A program made the translations under genes and the position numbers. The notes beneath the pieces were generated by a model. It ran no database searches. It had not been told where the DNA came from and worked only from the letters and a program-made list of their open reading frames with translations. From Archilochus colubris (lineage: Eukaryota > Chordata > Aves > Apodiformes > Trochilidae), in assembly GCA_023079485.1 (NCBI GenBank), contig CM041092.1:8011127-8075126 (forward strand): DNA of 64,000 nucleotides. The letters are read 5' to 3'. Of this stretch, positions 1 through 12,812 are shown in pieces. Each line of letters starts with the position of its first letter. The first letter of the stretch is position 1.

Positions 1-360
1 CCAGCTTAAAAATGGGGTTTTCAGAACACCAGCCTACAAAGTGCTCCAATGCTACTCCTCGTACATTGTTGTCTTGCTACTGATCACCTTGGACTTCAGG
101 GAAGATCCAACACTTCTGACTGTCCCTTTATATTTACTACTATAAATTCTTCATTAATTACTGCATTTTATATTCAAAATATTTCCCATGTGATGCCTTA
201 TAAAATACTGCCCCGAAATCCATGAAGATTTTATCAGCTGTGTGTTGTTCTTATCAATCAGATTAGTTACCCTTCAAAGAAGGTAACAAATTTATCTGGC
301 AAATCTACATTTGCTAAATCTAAATTGGTTTTTATCTCATTTTCTGTTTACTTTCTTGTA

Positions 361-427
361 TTTCATTGCATATTTCATTGCATATTGCAATGTATTACAT
401 TGCATTAACACATTGCATGTGTTAATG
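361..427. repeat. ATTGCA-rich palindrome cluster
   Basis: The word ATTGCA occurs repeatedly, starting with a tandem TTTCATTGCATA pair. Two hairpins follow each other. The first is CATTGCA-TAT-TGCAATG at 376-392. The second has perfect 11 bp arms, CATTAACACAT at 403-413 and ATGTGTTAATG at 417-427, around a TGC loop. ATTGCAT resembles C/EBP-type half-sites, so either a structural or a protein-binding reading is possible. Confidence 0.8.
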
Positions 428-627
428 AAGCCAGACTAATGGGTGTGAAGCTGGGTGGTCATCAGATGATCATCTCATCTTCTTTTGGAAACTGAGGAGC
501 TTATTCCCTGTGTGACACTTGCCTGCTTTACCTGCAGCTACATTGGTCAACTCCCTTAAGGCCAGATTGCTCCACAGTCATAAATCAGAATTTCCTAGGC
601 TTTTTGTTGCTATGCCTCAAGCATCAG

Positions 628-650
628 AATTCTGTCTCTGAGACAGAATT
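628..650. repeat. Small perfect inverted repeat
   Basis: Arms AATTCTGTCT (628-637) and AGACAGAATT (641-650) are exact reverse complements around the spacer CTG. A short stem like this can arise by chance in 64 kb. Confidence 0.8.
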
Positions 651-1139
651 GTGCACTGGTAAAACAAAATGTTCAATTGCTGAGAATTTTTTTTTTTTTT
701 TATCCTTCCATGTGGGGTTTTAAAATTTCCATTCCTTCGTGCAGAACTGAACACAGTGCTTTGGGTTCTCAATCTCCCAACCCATCACCTCCCTTACACT
801 TTTCCTGAAGAACAGAAAATTCAGAGAATCTCTGGGTGAGGAGGAGTGATTTTTCTTTAACTGTTGTAGCCAACAGATTGCTGTCACATGTAAAGTTAGT
901 CCAGAATCTGAATTATTGTGGTTCACAGTAGCTTTTGTGTAGGTGCTCTTTGAATGAAGAAAGTATATAGCCCAGTAGCTGAGATTTAGATTCTGACTCA
1001 ATTTCAGGTCTCATCCTTAATGGAAATAAACATTCCCTAATTAGAGAGGCTGTACTAGCGCATGCTTCTGGGCTCCTGTGATTTGATTCTTTTTGTGGAA
1101 TGTCAGCCAAGGTAATACCTACAAAAAGTACTTTACTTC

Positions 1140-1500
1140 TCTGTAGTGAAATGAGGCAATGAGGAAACCAGGTGCCACTAATTACCAGGTAGTAATGAGC
1201 TTGTGTTAAGCCCACCTGTGCCTGATTAGGGGGGCCCCAACTGTGCATGAGCAGAATTAGGGGGCAATAAAAGGTGAGGCCTGAGACACAAGCTCAGCTC
1301 ACTCCTGAGCAAGCCAGCAGAGAGGTTGGTTGAATCTGGAGCAGTAGCACTGAGCCAGGCTGACCGGTCCTGAGGGCAACCAACTCAGGGCACAGTACAG
1401 TCTCCATGGGGTGACTTGTTTAGTTGGTGGCACTAAAGGCTGAGAGAAAGGGACTTCTGGGCTGTCTTTCTGAGGTCTGTGTCTCTATATCTCAGGTAAA
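1140..1500 (+). promoter_or_regulatory. TATA-containing, donor-terminated block; possible promoter/first exon or LTR
   Basis: This block is less AT-rich than its neighbours and contains GGGGGGCCCC near 1230. A TATA-like AATAAAAG lies at 1266-1273. About 220 bp downstream is a good splice-donor match CTCAG|GTAAAAAG with GT at 1496-1497. That arrangement fits a non-coding first exon. Equally, the compact GC-richer texture with a TATA box would fit a solo LTR of an endogenous retrovirus, but I find no clear TG...CA ends or primer-binding site. There is no coding potential in the block. Confidence 0.3.
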
Positions 1501-4500
1501 AAGAAACCTAACTTAGGTACCTTATCAGGCTGAAGTTGACATCTGTTTTAATCTTAAATCATTGTCCATATTCAGTTTTGTCATGTGTGTATTTAAATTA
1601 GTATACATGATACATAGAAATAATAAACAGACATATTCTGGGGCTCTTTATTTCCAGGAGAAGATGGAGAATTTCAACTAATTTCTTGTGTTCTTGTTTT
1701 ATTATATGGTCTTGGTGTTGATGAGTTGCAGTTGTTCACAGTGAGAAGGTGCCTTAGTAGATGCAAGCAGTCTAGTTCTTGAAGCAGAACGAATGTTGAG
1801 TGTGCCTGAAATTGTCTGAAATGATAGATACCTGCCCCTGTATGGCAAATTAAATTTGAAATTACATTGTGGATGGTGCATACACATTTTGACTTTTAAC
1901 TTAGTAATGAACAAGGCCCCAGTGCCTCCAAACACTTCTTGTGTCACCTGTTGTAATAAACCCAACTAGATTCAGCTTTGGTAGAGTGGCATAAATCTGA
2001 AATAATTGTCCTCAATTTGGTGGAGTTGCATTCCAGCTTTCATGTAAAGTTATTGTTCCCCTCTGCTTCTTAAATTAGAAGGACCATTCTTTTGTAAGCA
2101 ACTCTATTCACATAATGTCATCTAGAGAAGTAGACTCCACGAATAGGACTTTATTAGTGCTGTTGAATATAGTGGAAGATGTTTGCCTTTTGTGGTAATA
2201 GGCAGTGGTATAGAATTATATATTCAATTTAAAAAAATAAATCCTCTAGTTGAGCTATTCAGGTCTAGATAATTCCTTTGTTTTTTCCTTGTCTGACTTT
2301 CATAAAATTTGTAGAATTTTTCAAATTGGCAAAGATCTGCAAGATCATCCAATTCAACCTTTAATTGACCTCTTCATTAATGAACTCTTTCATTTGCTAA
2401 TTTCCAACTATAAAAATCTACGTTGTTAAATGCAGATTCAATTTTTAACTTTGATTTCTTAACAATTCTTCTATGTGAGTCAAGGCCTGGCTATCATGGG
2501 AATCAGGTAAGAAATAACTGATTCACTACATTTCCCCAAAAACGTGTGATAAGAAACAGGGGGAGCTACTTAGTATTATGGTATCTGCAGAGCAGTTCAG
2601 GTTTTATGGGACAAAACCCACTTGTGCCATTGGGAACTTAACTGAGTGGAGACTCCTGAAGGAACTGCTGTCTGAGAAACTTGTTTGCTTTGCTGGGAGC
2701 TAAAAGTGATGCTGTCTCCTTGAATTTGTGGCATCTTTTTATATGTGAGCTTGAAAACTGCAAAACCCTATGCTTTGTTGTGACAGTATCTCACAGTGCT
2801 CTGTTTATTTCGTAATAAATAAGGGTGTGCATTTAGGGCCACATGGAACAATGCAAAATCTGCTCATTATTCAATATATTAGTATATTTGCTTTATAAAA
2901 GTAAACTTGATACACAGAGCAAAGGAAGTCTCTCATTTAAGTACAGGTAAGCAATGCATCTGAGTAATGTGTAAGTAATGGGCATCTTATCAAAATGAAA
3001 ATTTATTACAGGTGGCTTTAGTGACTAAATAGTTATGGCTCCAGTATTTGAGAAATCTCCTGGATTTGAGAAAGGGCTACCATGAATATTTATGTAGTAA
3101 GGCATGTGTTTATCTCAAGTTTCAATGGAAACCATGAGCAGAAAAAGATGAAGGGATAGGAACTTTCAAAGATTACTGTGCTTTGAAGCAAAATGTGTAT
3201 TTTGGATGCCCACAGAAGACGTTCCTGTCTTACTGAAAGACTTTGTTGGAAGTGTTTGTTAAAAATGTACCTTTTTTGTATGAGGACTTTCTCCTCCGTA
3301 TTGAATATGAAATGTGCAACATGAGGATGGCATCTCAGGAGTGCCACAAATGGCCCAGGATGTACACATGTAGTCACACCTTTCACTAATATCTATGTGT
3401 GTTTCCATAATAGAAACTCATGTTGAAGCTGTTTGTAAAATGCCCGTTTCCTACAGTCTACAAATCTCACATTTTTACTGCAGAAGGCTCTGTAAAATAT
3501 GAATTTTCAGGAATATTTCCTCAAAAAATCCCTTCATTTCTCTCTAGAATTGTACAGCCACTCTTTGCAAATTTCCCCTGGTAAAAATTTACATTTCAGC
3601 CTCTCTGTTGTGCTTAGGGGCATTATCCTCAAAATATCAATCAGCAATTCATTGCACTACCATCCTCTTCTGCTGCATGAATACCAATTTTTTCTTATTC
3701 CTCAACCCCGCATCATGACTGCTTTCAGCATTAATCTATAGTTACAATATAAAATGAAAATGTGATTGTAGAGGAAAAAAATTATGGTATTTGAGATATA
3801 CCAAATTATCCAGATAAGGGAAGCATAATATTAATTTTTTTCCAAATGCTTGCTAATCATACTGTAATTGTGGTTAGAAATTGTCACTTGCCAGCTTTTT
3901 TTGCTCAGAAAAATACAGATGAATTAGAAAAGAAATGAGGATTACTGAACTGTTAAACTTTCATGAAAAGATAACTGTATGTGTGATTGAGATAAACAAT
4001 GGATCACTGGAAATTTGGACTTTGTTATGTCAGTATGATAACAGATGAAATAAATATGATCACTTATGATAGGCTGCTTGATTTATACTCTATTTGGGTG
4101 TTGTGCATCAGTCACTTCTGGCATAGAGCTGGAGGTTTGTCTCTGGGGATTTCCTTAGCAGAGGAAGCTGTCTGACTGTAGCTCATTGTTGTGCTCAACA
4201 GGTCTCTCGCTGCTTTCAAATTCACTTGCAGAAATTTTTTCAGGATGTCCTGTTCCCATAATAACAATTGACTTGATAAAGGTGACTATTTGTAGCTTTA
4301 TTCTATATTGCAAGACAAGATTTGAAATTTAAAAGCTGACTCAGTAAGTGAAATAGCATTATATTACACTGCAGGTGATGCCAACTGTGCCTCGGTGCAA
4401 ATATAACCATATTTCTGAAATAAATTCAAAAATCTGAACTTGCTTCAATTTGATCCCACAAAAGTAACAAAAGCTCACTTGCTTTGGGAAAATGATACAA

Positions 4501-7500
4501 CAGCATTAATAATAAAATTCTTCAATTGTCATGTTTTCAGGTTGTATCTGAGACAGAAGTATCAGGAAGTTATCCCTCTCTCTTTCAGTGTTGTCATGGA
4601 CTACTTATAGCTCCAAAAATAAATCATTCAGCAGATTCTACTGTTTTCAGATTTCAGTATAGATTTATTGCTTCAGTTGGCATTGGATATCAAGGCCAGT
4701 AGCTCCCAAAGGAGGCAGGCTCAGAGTTACAGCAGAGTTCTCAGGTGTCTTTGATCTGACTTCCCTACATTTTCAGTAAAATAATCATGAAGAGTTAGCC
4801 TGAGAGGGAGGCTTGCAAAGTCCTAGATGCTTGGTAGGGAACCAGCAAACAAGTAGTGATAATTCCAACTTCTTTTGTAATAATCATTTTTATCTTCACT
4901 GCAGATACTTTCTGCACTTTTTTACTTGACTGCACAATTACTTTCTACTTGGGCTGACTTTTCTATTCCTTTCCATGTGTGAGGAAAATTTGCTGAAGGA
5001 AAGCTGCCTTAAGTAGGGCCAGGTGGAATCTCTGCAGTCATTAAATTTTGAATATAATAACCCAATCTGCACCTCAGACAGTGGGGAAGGGTGGGATCTG
5101 TTGGTGTTCTTAGTACCATGGAGTACTTAAGTTAAAATAGTGATGTGTCTATTCACTCTGTGTGAGATGAGTGAACTCAGCTTTATAATAGTAGTAGAGA
5201 TCCTTGAACATTCCTTTTCTGCCAGAGTAATTCAGCACAATTACAAGTGCAATCAAGAAAATTTCTATTTTAGAATTTTTTTAAAAAAGCACTTAAGAAA
5301 AATGGAAATAAACTGATTTGTGAGTTATAATATATTTGAGTTTGTTGGTAATTTTACTGTGGTGAATAAAATTCAGCATTTTAAAACCTAGTTTCATTTT
5401 GTTAATCCTTAGTAATAAACAGAAACAGTAAATATGTAATTGGCTTATCTGTATCAAATGAATGTGGAGATTTTCTGTGTAGTATAAAATTACAGTGCTG
5501 TTATTGGATTTTCTTTTTAGTAAGAAGAGTTTATGTTGAGTTTCTGAGGAGTTTCAGAGCTGGATTTTTAAAATCTACTTTAGTAGGTAAAATGTTCCTT
5601 TCAGTGAAATACACACTAAATCAAGGCGGGTTGTTTCAACTGCTTGAGTGTGCTATGAACACAGTAGTAAAAGAAATAAGGAGGTAATATTTCTGGTACT
5701 ACCAGTAATATTTCTTTTGAAACAGGTCTACAATACATGGTGGTATTTCTGCAATTCAGAATTTCAAATACAATGTTGCCTCACTGGTAGGCTTTCTTTT
5801 TCCAATAACAAATTTTCAGACCTGTTGAATATTTGGGGAAGAAAGCACTGCTTGCTGTGTCATTTTTTGTTTGTGAATATGGTCATGTTGGCCAAAATGT
5901 CATCTTGCCTCCCTTGCATTTGATATACTGTAAAATATTTGATTCTGGTCATAACACTGAGGAGCTGCTACTTCTTTACTTCCCTAGGACTGTAAATTCT
6001 TTACATTGAGACTTTGTCTTCAACCTGATATATGTCGTGTATGATAAGGATTGACATTATTAAAAATGAGGTACTGAGATAATTCAGTTATCCATATCTG
6101 TATTAAAACTACCTGGGATACATTTTATTTCTTAAAAATATGGGATGAAATATTGCCAACATCTAGCATCAATACAAACAGCTAATCAAAACCTAGTAGA
6201 TTTTTGTTGTCTGGTAAGGCATGACTGGTAATTAGAAACATACAGTTCCCAAAGCCAACTGGTCCTGTACCAGTTCCCAGAGGAAAAGTAACAAAGGGAA
6301 AATATTTGATGGAATTGATGGAAGAATGTGGTGAGCAGCTCAGGTGACTGAATATATTTAGCAATCATGACTGTAATCAGTAACCATGCTTTTAATCAGG
6401 GCAAGGAAGTAGGGCTTATTCTGGAAAAAAACAAAGCTCCAAAAGGTTTTAACCAAATTCTTATCTGGAACTCTTGGAAAATATTCTTGTCTCTGCAACC
6501 AACAGCATTTTTGTGTGCTGGGGATCCAATGTCCCATCTTTAGAGGAAAAAGAGATTATGTAATGAAACATTGGTTCTTTGCAAATATGGGGGTAAAATT
6601 CTATGTATCTTCTCTGGAAGACATGTTAATTTTTCTAATCTAATGCTTTAAGAGCTGGATATTTTGTGATCTGTGATTCTTCTTAAGGCAGTAAGCTAAA
6701 CTGAAACTGTATTGATAACTATTGACAAAAAAAAAAACAACCCCAAAACTAATTTTATGATGGAAATATTCCTCAGTCATGTTGTGAAAATAAATATGAA
6801 CTTCTGAGTTTTTCTAGTTCATTTCTGAAATGGTGGACATGATAAATCAGAATTTTTTTGCCTAAGAAGTCTTACTGCCTTGCTCTTCCACTAAGAAGCT
6901 TGAAGGTTACTTAATTGCTTAAATTACACTAAGCTCAAATACTCTGAAAGTTGGAATTATTTTTTTTTCTAAATCCCCTGAAGATCAGAAGGCAATTCTT
7001 AGGTCAGTTTCACTGGAAGAAATTATATTTGATTACCATTAAATGTCATGCTAGCCATGGTACACTAATAGACGAAATATTCTGCTGCTCCTGAGGAGAT
7101 AGTGCAGTAAGACTCATTAACTCACTGAGTGTTGAACTATGCCCGATGAAGGAGCTGAACAAAAAAAAAAAATCCAAAACTGTGAACCTTAGTTGCTGGA
7201 GTGCAATAGATAAAGTTGCTACATGCAAAAAGTGGCATTCTAAAAGCCTAAAGATAATAAATATTGCCTGTATCTTTTGCAGCTGTGCTGCACATCAACA
7301 GCTAAACATAGCTAGGATGTAGTTTCCTTTCACATTTTTTATCAAGATTGAATGGGCAATGTTCTCTGAATCAGAAGAGACAAAATGCTGTGGTTTAGAC
7401 TTAGGAAGCCTGAAGCTTATATCCTAGCAGTCATCTTGCTGTTCTCTTGGTCGCTTTGTTCAAAACTCATGACTGTTCATGACAGTTCTCTTCCAATGTT

Positions 7501-10075
7501 TTTACATTTGGTAGTTTTTGGCTAGGTCAATTTTGTTAAAAAAAAAAAGTTACAGTATTCTATTTTCATTAGTTATTGTTCCTATTGTGATCTATAAAGC
7601 AACATAAGCTTTTGTAGAAGCAAAAATTGCAAATAAAGCATCCTTAACATAGAATTTACGAAATTCATAAACAGGAGCTGTGTGGGAATTGCTGGTGAAT
7701 AAGTTAAGAACAACAAATTAACCAAAATTAATTTTTCTCTCATTTGTAAGACACTTAAGGTTTGTTTTCATTTCACCTTACTGCAGGCACTTACCTGAGA
7801 TCTGGAAGTTAAGAGTCTAGACTCCCAGTAGCCCTTCTAAAATCCAAAGAGAGGTAAGCACTCCTTCAACTTAGATAAGAAAGACAAGAGGACAGTCTCT
7901 TTATTTATCTGTCATTCTTCACAGAATAGGAGGGGGACCAAAGGTGACTAAGGTGGTTGCCCAGGGTTTCCTGTACTGTCAGACCCCATCAGGTACCTGT
8001 AGTTGTTTTGTTCTGCTTTGTGCATTTAATTTTTTGTATATTCAGGGTTTTTTGTTTGGTTTTGCCCTGAAGAAATAGTGGCACACGGTTGGTAAAAGGG
8101 AAGCAGCATTCGTTCAAATCTCTGATTTAGATCTGGCATGGGAGATGATGACCTGGGAATCACCCCCACCTTCCAGAGTTTACAATTGTCTGAGCTGCTG
8201 ATATGATTCTGAGAACTATTCTTTGCCTGAAGCTTAAAATTCTTTACTTGTTTTGGGTTTTTTTGAGATGATTGGGGTAAAATTACAGATGGATAAATAT
8301 TTTCCATGATCAGCATTAGTGTTAAAAAGGTAGAACCACAAAATATTTTGATTGCTTCAAGGTCTCTAAAAAGGAAATTCATAAACAGGCTTCTTATTCA
8401 GAAATCCTATTTTTCAAAAAGTAAATCCTTGAACCTCTATTCATTGTACATGAAAAATGCATAGAGGCTAAAATTTGATCATATATAAAATACCTCTGCT
8501 TTATGGAAAGTTCCTCAAAGATGTTGGGTTTTTTCTTCATGATGGAAATGTATCTTTATTTGTGGTACACTGATTTACATGGGTTTTCAGTGGGTGCTAT
8601 TAACACAGAATATTGTCCTTGGTGAGTGCCTTTGTGCTCTGACACTAAAAGTGCTGAACTGTTTAAATAGATGTACTGACAAAACATTTCAGTTTCTACA
8701 CACAAGATCTTGGGAGCTATTATATTACTCTTATGTTTGATTTCAGTGCATTCAAATGCTTTGTTATGTAAAATCTTATTCCTTCCCTCAAACTACCTTC
8801 ATTCATTGCTTCTTGCTATGATAATTTAATTGAGTGTAGTGTATAAAGCTAATTTATTTCCCTTTTGCCATCCTAATAGTTCTCACTTTCTTCATTGAAA
8901 AAGTAATTACTGCTTTTCCCAACAATAACTGGGAAATGACTTTTTCAAATAATTCAGGTTATCATAGCACCATCATCATCATAGTAAAAATCACTGATGC
9001 ATCAAAAAGAGGGTTTTATGATTTCATGTAGTTTAAAATAGCTGGTATTTCTGTAAAAAGTTACGTTTGTATGGTCATGACTTAATTTTCTGCAGCACTT
9101 CAGTGGTCTGTACAGAAGGTCATAGTCTGGAAAAATGATAAGTTTACTTTTTTAGTAGTTTATCTACTGTTTTTATGTATTTAAGGAACTTATCAGTTTT
9201 TGTGGACTAAATTTGCTGTTTTGAAATAATTTATGCCTCTGTCAAGCATCTTTTGAATGAGTTGAGAAAAAAAGATATAGTGCTCTAAAAGCAGATCTCT
9301 TCTGCAATTACTTAGATAAGTGCCATAAAAGATTTAATTGTTAAAAAAAGAACCATGCAGTGTTGATAATGGCTTAAGATGATTATGTGAGGTCTATGTT
9401 AACTCCTTTAAAAATGAGAAAACTGAAACTTTTCAAATGTGTACCAGAGGAATTTCTATGTAAGCATTTACACACTGGATATGGGAGCAATTAAAGCTGA
9501 TGCAAGGAGTTTTTGATTGCTCAGCTTTTGCAAATTGAAGGCACAATAAGTGGCATAGAAATTAAAATTGACTTCTTGTTTTTATGGAACATACAACTGA
9601 GTTTTCCTCTCACACTTGCTTAATTAATTTAGCCTAATGTGTTTTTACTAACATGTTCATCAGGCAAACTATAAAGGGGATTGTTTTCCTCTGGTTCTGT
9701 TGTCAATAATTATTTTATGTGTAATAATTAGAAGTCTTCTTTTAGAGGTCTTTATGTCTCAGGATAACACAGCCAAACAAGAAAGGGCTGTGTTGGACAG
9801 GTACAGTGGTAGACAAACAGACTCCAAGTTTCAGATCTGAGAAACTTGACAGCAAAGTGTATTATATGTAAGGAGCTAGGTGATGTTACACCTCTATAAA
9901 TAGTGAAGATAAATCTGTCAACTATTTTTAGGACTCAGTGCTTGATCTAGTGTTGATCTTCACTGGGCCAGAGTCTAACAGACTTGAGATTTTAGATGTG
10001 TGTGGATTAATATACAAAAACATATCCCTACACTAAGCAGCATGTGAAAGCTCTTCCTCAGAACCCTAGCTGTTT
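1501..10075. other. AT-rich non-coding stretch, nothing else recognised
   Basis: Apart from the CR1 relic at 2301-2372 I see no gene, RNA or transposon. Open frames are all under 120 codons and show no domain motif. There are scattered A- and T-runs (for example near 6727, 6961, 7160 and 7540). The stretch 4060-4380 is slightly more complex than its surroundings, but I cannot assign it. Confidence 0.6.
2301..2372 (-). mobile_element. Degraded CR1 3'-end relic, antisense
   Basis: The plus strand reads AAGATCTGCAAGATCATCCA followed by ATTCAACCTTTAATTGACC. This aligns with the antisense CR1 3' end of the form GGTTGGAAAAGACCT..AAGATCATC.AGTCCAACC.TTAACC. An AT-rich segment just before it (CATAAAATTTGTAGAATTTT) occupies the place of the tail octamers. 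Several substitutions separate it from the consensus, so it is an old copy. It belongs to a different subfamily type (AAAAGACCT) from the two large copies (AAGGAACCT). Confidence 0.6.
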
Positions 10076-10240
10076 TTTTTCAAGGGAAAACTGTGCAACC
10101 TTATCATTCCATCTGATAATCACAGCCCATTAGCGAGCTTGCTTTATTAATGACTAATGCTATCATTTTACAGAATTAGATCACCTGACTGACATTTAGG
10201 CACTATTTGAACATTACATATATTAACAATAATAGTGATG
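10076..10240. promoter_or_regulatory. Candidate conserved non-coding element (motif texture only)
   Basis: The stretch contains a GATA-type site (CTGATAATC) and several homeodomain-type cores (CCATTAGC, TATTAATGACTAATG, GAATTAGATC). They are packed into about 150 bp without low-complexity runs. This texture is typical of vertebrate developmental enhancers, but conservation cannot be shown from one sequence. Confidence 0.2.
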
Positions 10241-11832
10241 TGCCACCAAGGAGCTGGAATATATTTGGGATCTCATTATTGAAATGGTTCATGATCTAAA
10301 ATAAGCAATAGAAAAAACAAATCCTGAATTTTGTGGATGATGAAGGGTGTGATGTGGTTTTTTTTTCCCCCCAAAAAACCTAACCAAGATTTTCTTTCAC
10401 TTTCAATTAGTTTCAATCATGTTTTGTTTTTTCCTTTTGGGGATAGTTCCTACTGATACTTTTGGGTGCACTGTGCTGTCATTTTGAATTTCTAAATTTT
10501 GTACACCAAGAAGCTGCTGTCTTGGTTGCTTTTCCAGTGTGTGTAAGTCTCATAATCCTACTGGATGTGTTGAAGAGAAAATGGGTGTAAGACTTCTGCT
10601 GGAAATTGCTAAGTTTTGACCCAGAAGTGAGTTGATTTCAGTAATGAGGAACTGATCTATTTAAAAGCATATTAGGATGAGAGGTAATGCAACTTTCAGA
10701 AGCTTTGTAAATATGAAGAACCTGGGATGTTGATTTGTATTGGGCAACCCAATTTAGACTCTGTATGTGGCAAGATTAGTTATAACTGAACAAAAGATGG
10801 TAGAAGTAGATTTATTGTTATATGGCCATCTAAAACCCAAGTTTTTTCTATATTATGCTCTCTCACAAAATACCAGCAGAAAGTAAAATCACACTATATC
10901 CTTCTGTCAGCATTTCATCTCCTTGGAGACATGAATTTAATATTATTATCCTTACTTGTAGTAAGGCTTCTCAAGATTTAAATTAGTCATAATTATTTGC
11001 AGAGAATTACATATATTTACCAATTATAATATTGTGATACAGTTTTAAATAATACAGTGTATGTGTAGTTCCTTGTCCTTCTTTTTACTCTTAAATATTT
11101 CTTTCTATTCTTTCTTCCCTTCTTTGCAGCAGTGCACATGTCAATACAAGTGGTGGAAAAGAAATTATGATGCCACCACAGGCTTCTCAGGAGCTTTGAC
11201 TTAGTTAATGCTGGAAGTGTATTTCTCTTCCATTGTACAAAGTCATTTTCTCTTCTTTTAGTGGTAAAAGACACCAAATGCTATGTGTTTTTTGCCTAGG
11301 CTAATGGATAGGAAATCTGACATAGCTCACACATTTCACAGTAATAAACTATATATTTCCAGTACTTTCTAGGTGAAGAAGATGGCAATATCTTTGAATC
11401 AAAGTCACAGCAAATAGAGAAGTCTTTCCCTGAAGGAAAGCATATCAAACATTTAAAATGGAATGGGAAAAGGCAGTAAAGAGAGTCCCTTCTGAAACAT
11501 TTTTGCACCAAACACAGTTAGCTTCTCTAAAGAGCACTGCAATGTGTGTCACAGAGGCTTGTGCTGTAATGACTTCAAACTGTAAAATATCACTGGGGTA
11601 GTTTATCCATGGCATAACTCTTTGGGCTTTAGTAGTCTTGTGTGTTTTTTACTGAAGCTCTAGCTGGACAGAAAGAATGATGTGCATATTGTGACAGTTA
11701 CTTTATTCCAATGTAATGCTGGCTTCAAAATGTGAAGAATAATAGCAGGGATGAAAGAAGGAACCTTTAATGCTGTTCATTAAAAATAACAAGAAGGGAA
11801 AAAAGCTGGCTGCACGAACAATGCAGATCTTA

Positions 11833-11990
11833 CTATGAGGTTTGGCCAGTAGGAACATTTATAACTTTATTAGGCACCTTTGATAACACTCATACCAAGA
11901 TGTGTGGTCCTTACACACTCATTTCAGAAGTGCTTCAGCACTGAGGAGTTTGTGTGTCAACACCCTCCAAGCAGAGGTCTGAGTGGGTTG
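11833..11990. repeat. Unassigned ~160 bp repeat, copy A
   Basis: This segment has a diverged counterpart at 15751-15915 in the same orientation. Shared exact blocks include AACATTTATAACTT (11854-11867) and GAGTTTGTGTGTCAACA (11946-11962). CATTTCAGAA and GAGGTCTGAGT also occur in the same order and spacing. Overall similarity looks like 65-75%. I cannot place it in a named family; it could be an old transposon or LTR fragment, or a local duplication. Confidence 0.75.
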
Positions 11991-12699
11991 TGTTTTCGCC
12001 TCTCTTAAGGCCTGTAACAAGACTCCCTGGGGAGCTGCAGAAAAAAACAACCTAAACACCTGCTGTGAACTTGGCTGTTCCTTTGAATGTGTGTTTGATT
12101 AAGTCTTAGTAGCTCAATAAGTATTTTTTCCCCCAGTTAATAGACTGCAGATGTCATGTCCCACATGGAATTATTTCCTAAGTGTGAGATTTTAACCAAC
12201 ATGGTTACTTTGTTATGAGGATGTGAGAAAAGACATCAGAGAACCATGCTTGCTTCTAAGTTTATTGATGGGATCATCTAGAGATGCATAGCTGCTTTGA
12301 AGTAAAAACTGACTTTTTTTGAGGCAGTATTTTTAGTGCTTTTTACTTGAGTGTAAGTGTATGATTTGATAAATCTGTTGGTTTTTTAATACTGTGGGCT
12401 GTTCTTTTTAGAATGGGATTTCTAATGATGAGAGCTGTTAGAACATTGCTGTACCAGTAGTCTTAATAATGAGTAATGTAATTACTCTAGACATGCTAAT
12501 CAAGTTTCAGCCTCTGTTGCTCTAAATAGGAAATGGACTGACCAGTTTTTAAAACACAAAAGTATCTTTTGAGGTTGATTTATCATCTGGAAAAAACATG
12601 AAAGGTCCATAAGGCTACAGAGAACATAAAAGGTGTCTTAAGACCATAACCTAAAAATGTGAAGTCTGGGGTACCCTTCCTATGCATATTTCATTCACA

Positions 12700-12812
12700 T
12701 CCTCAGCAATAGCATCTGCCTTTGAAGTTGTTCCTGCTCTGAGCAGGAGGTTGGATGAGTTGACCTCCAGAGGTCCCCTCTTATTTAAATTTTCCTGTGA
12801 TTTTGTGATTGT
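12700..12812 (+). mobile_element. CR1 3'-end relic, sense
   Basis: The stretch CCTGCTCTGAGCAGGAGG, then TTGGATGAGTTGACCTCCAG and AGGTCCCCTC, followed by TTTTCCTGTGATTTTGTGATTG, split across natural blocks, is the sense-strand CR1 3' UTR and tail. CCTTCCAACC, normally after GGTCC, is degraded to CCTCTTATTT. Upstream sequence is too diverged to recognise coding motifs, so the left boundary is approximate. Confidence 0.75.

Noticed and set aside
913..1500. Full LTR retrovirus insertion around the TATA-containing block
   Set aside because: No primer-binding site, gag/pol-like frame, matching second LTR or clear terminal TG/CA was found. Only a solo LTR or promoter remains possible.
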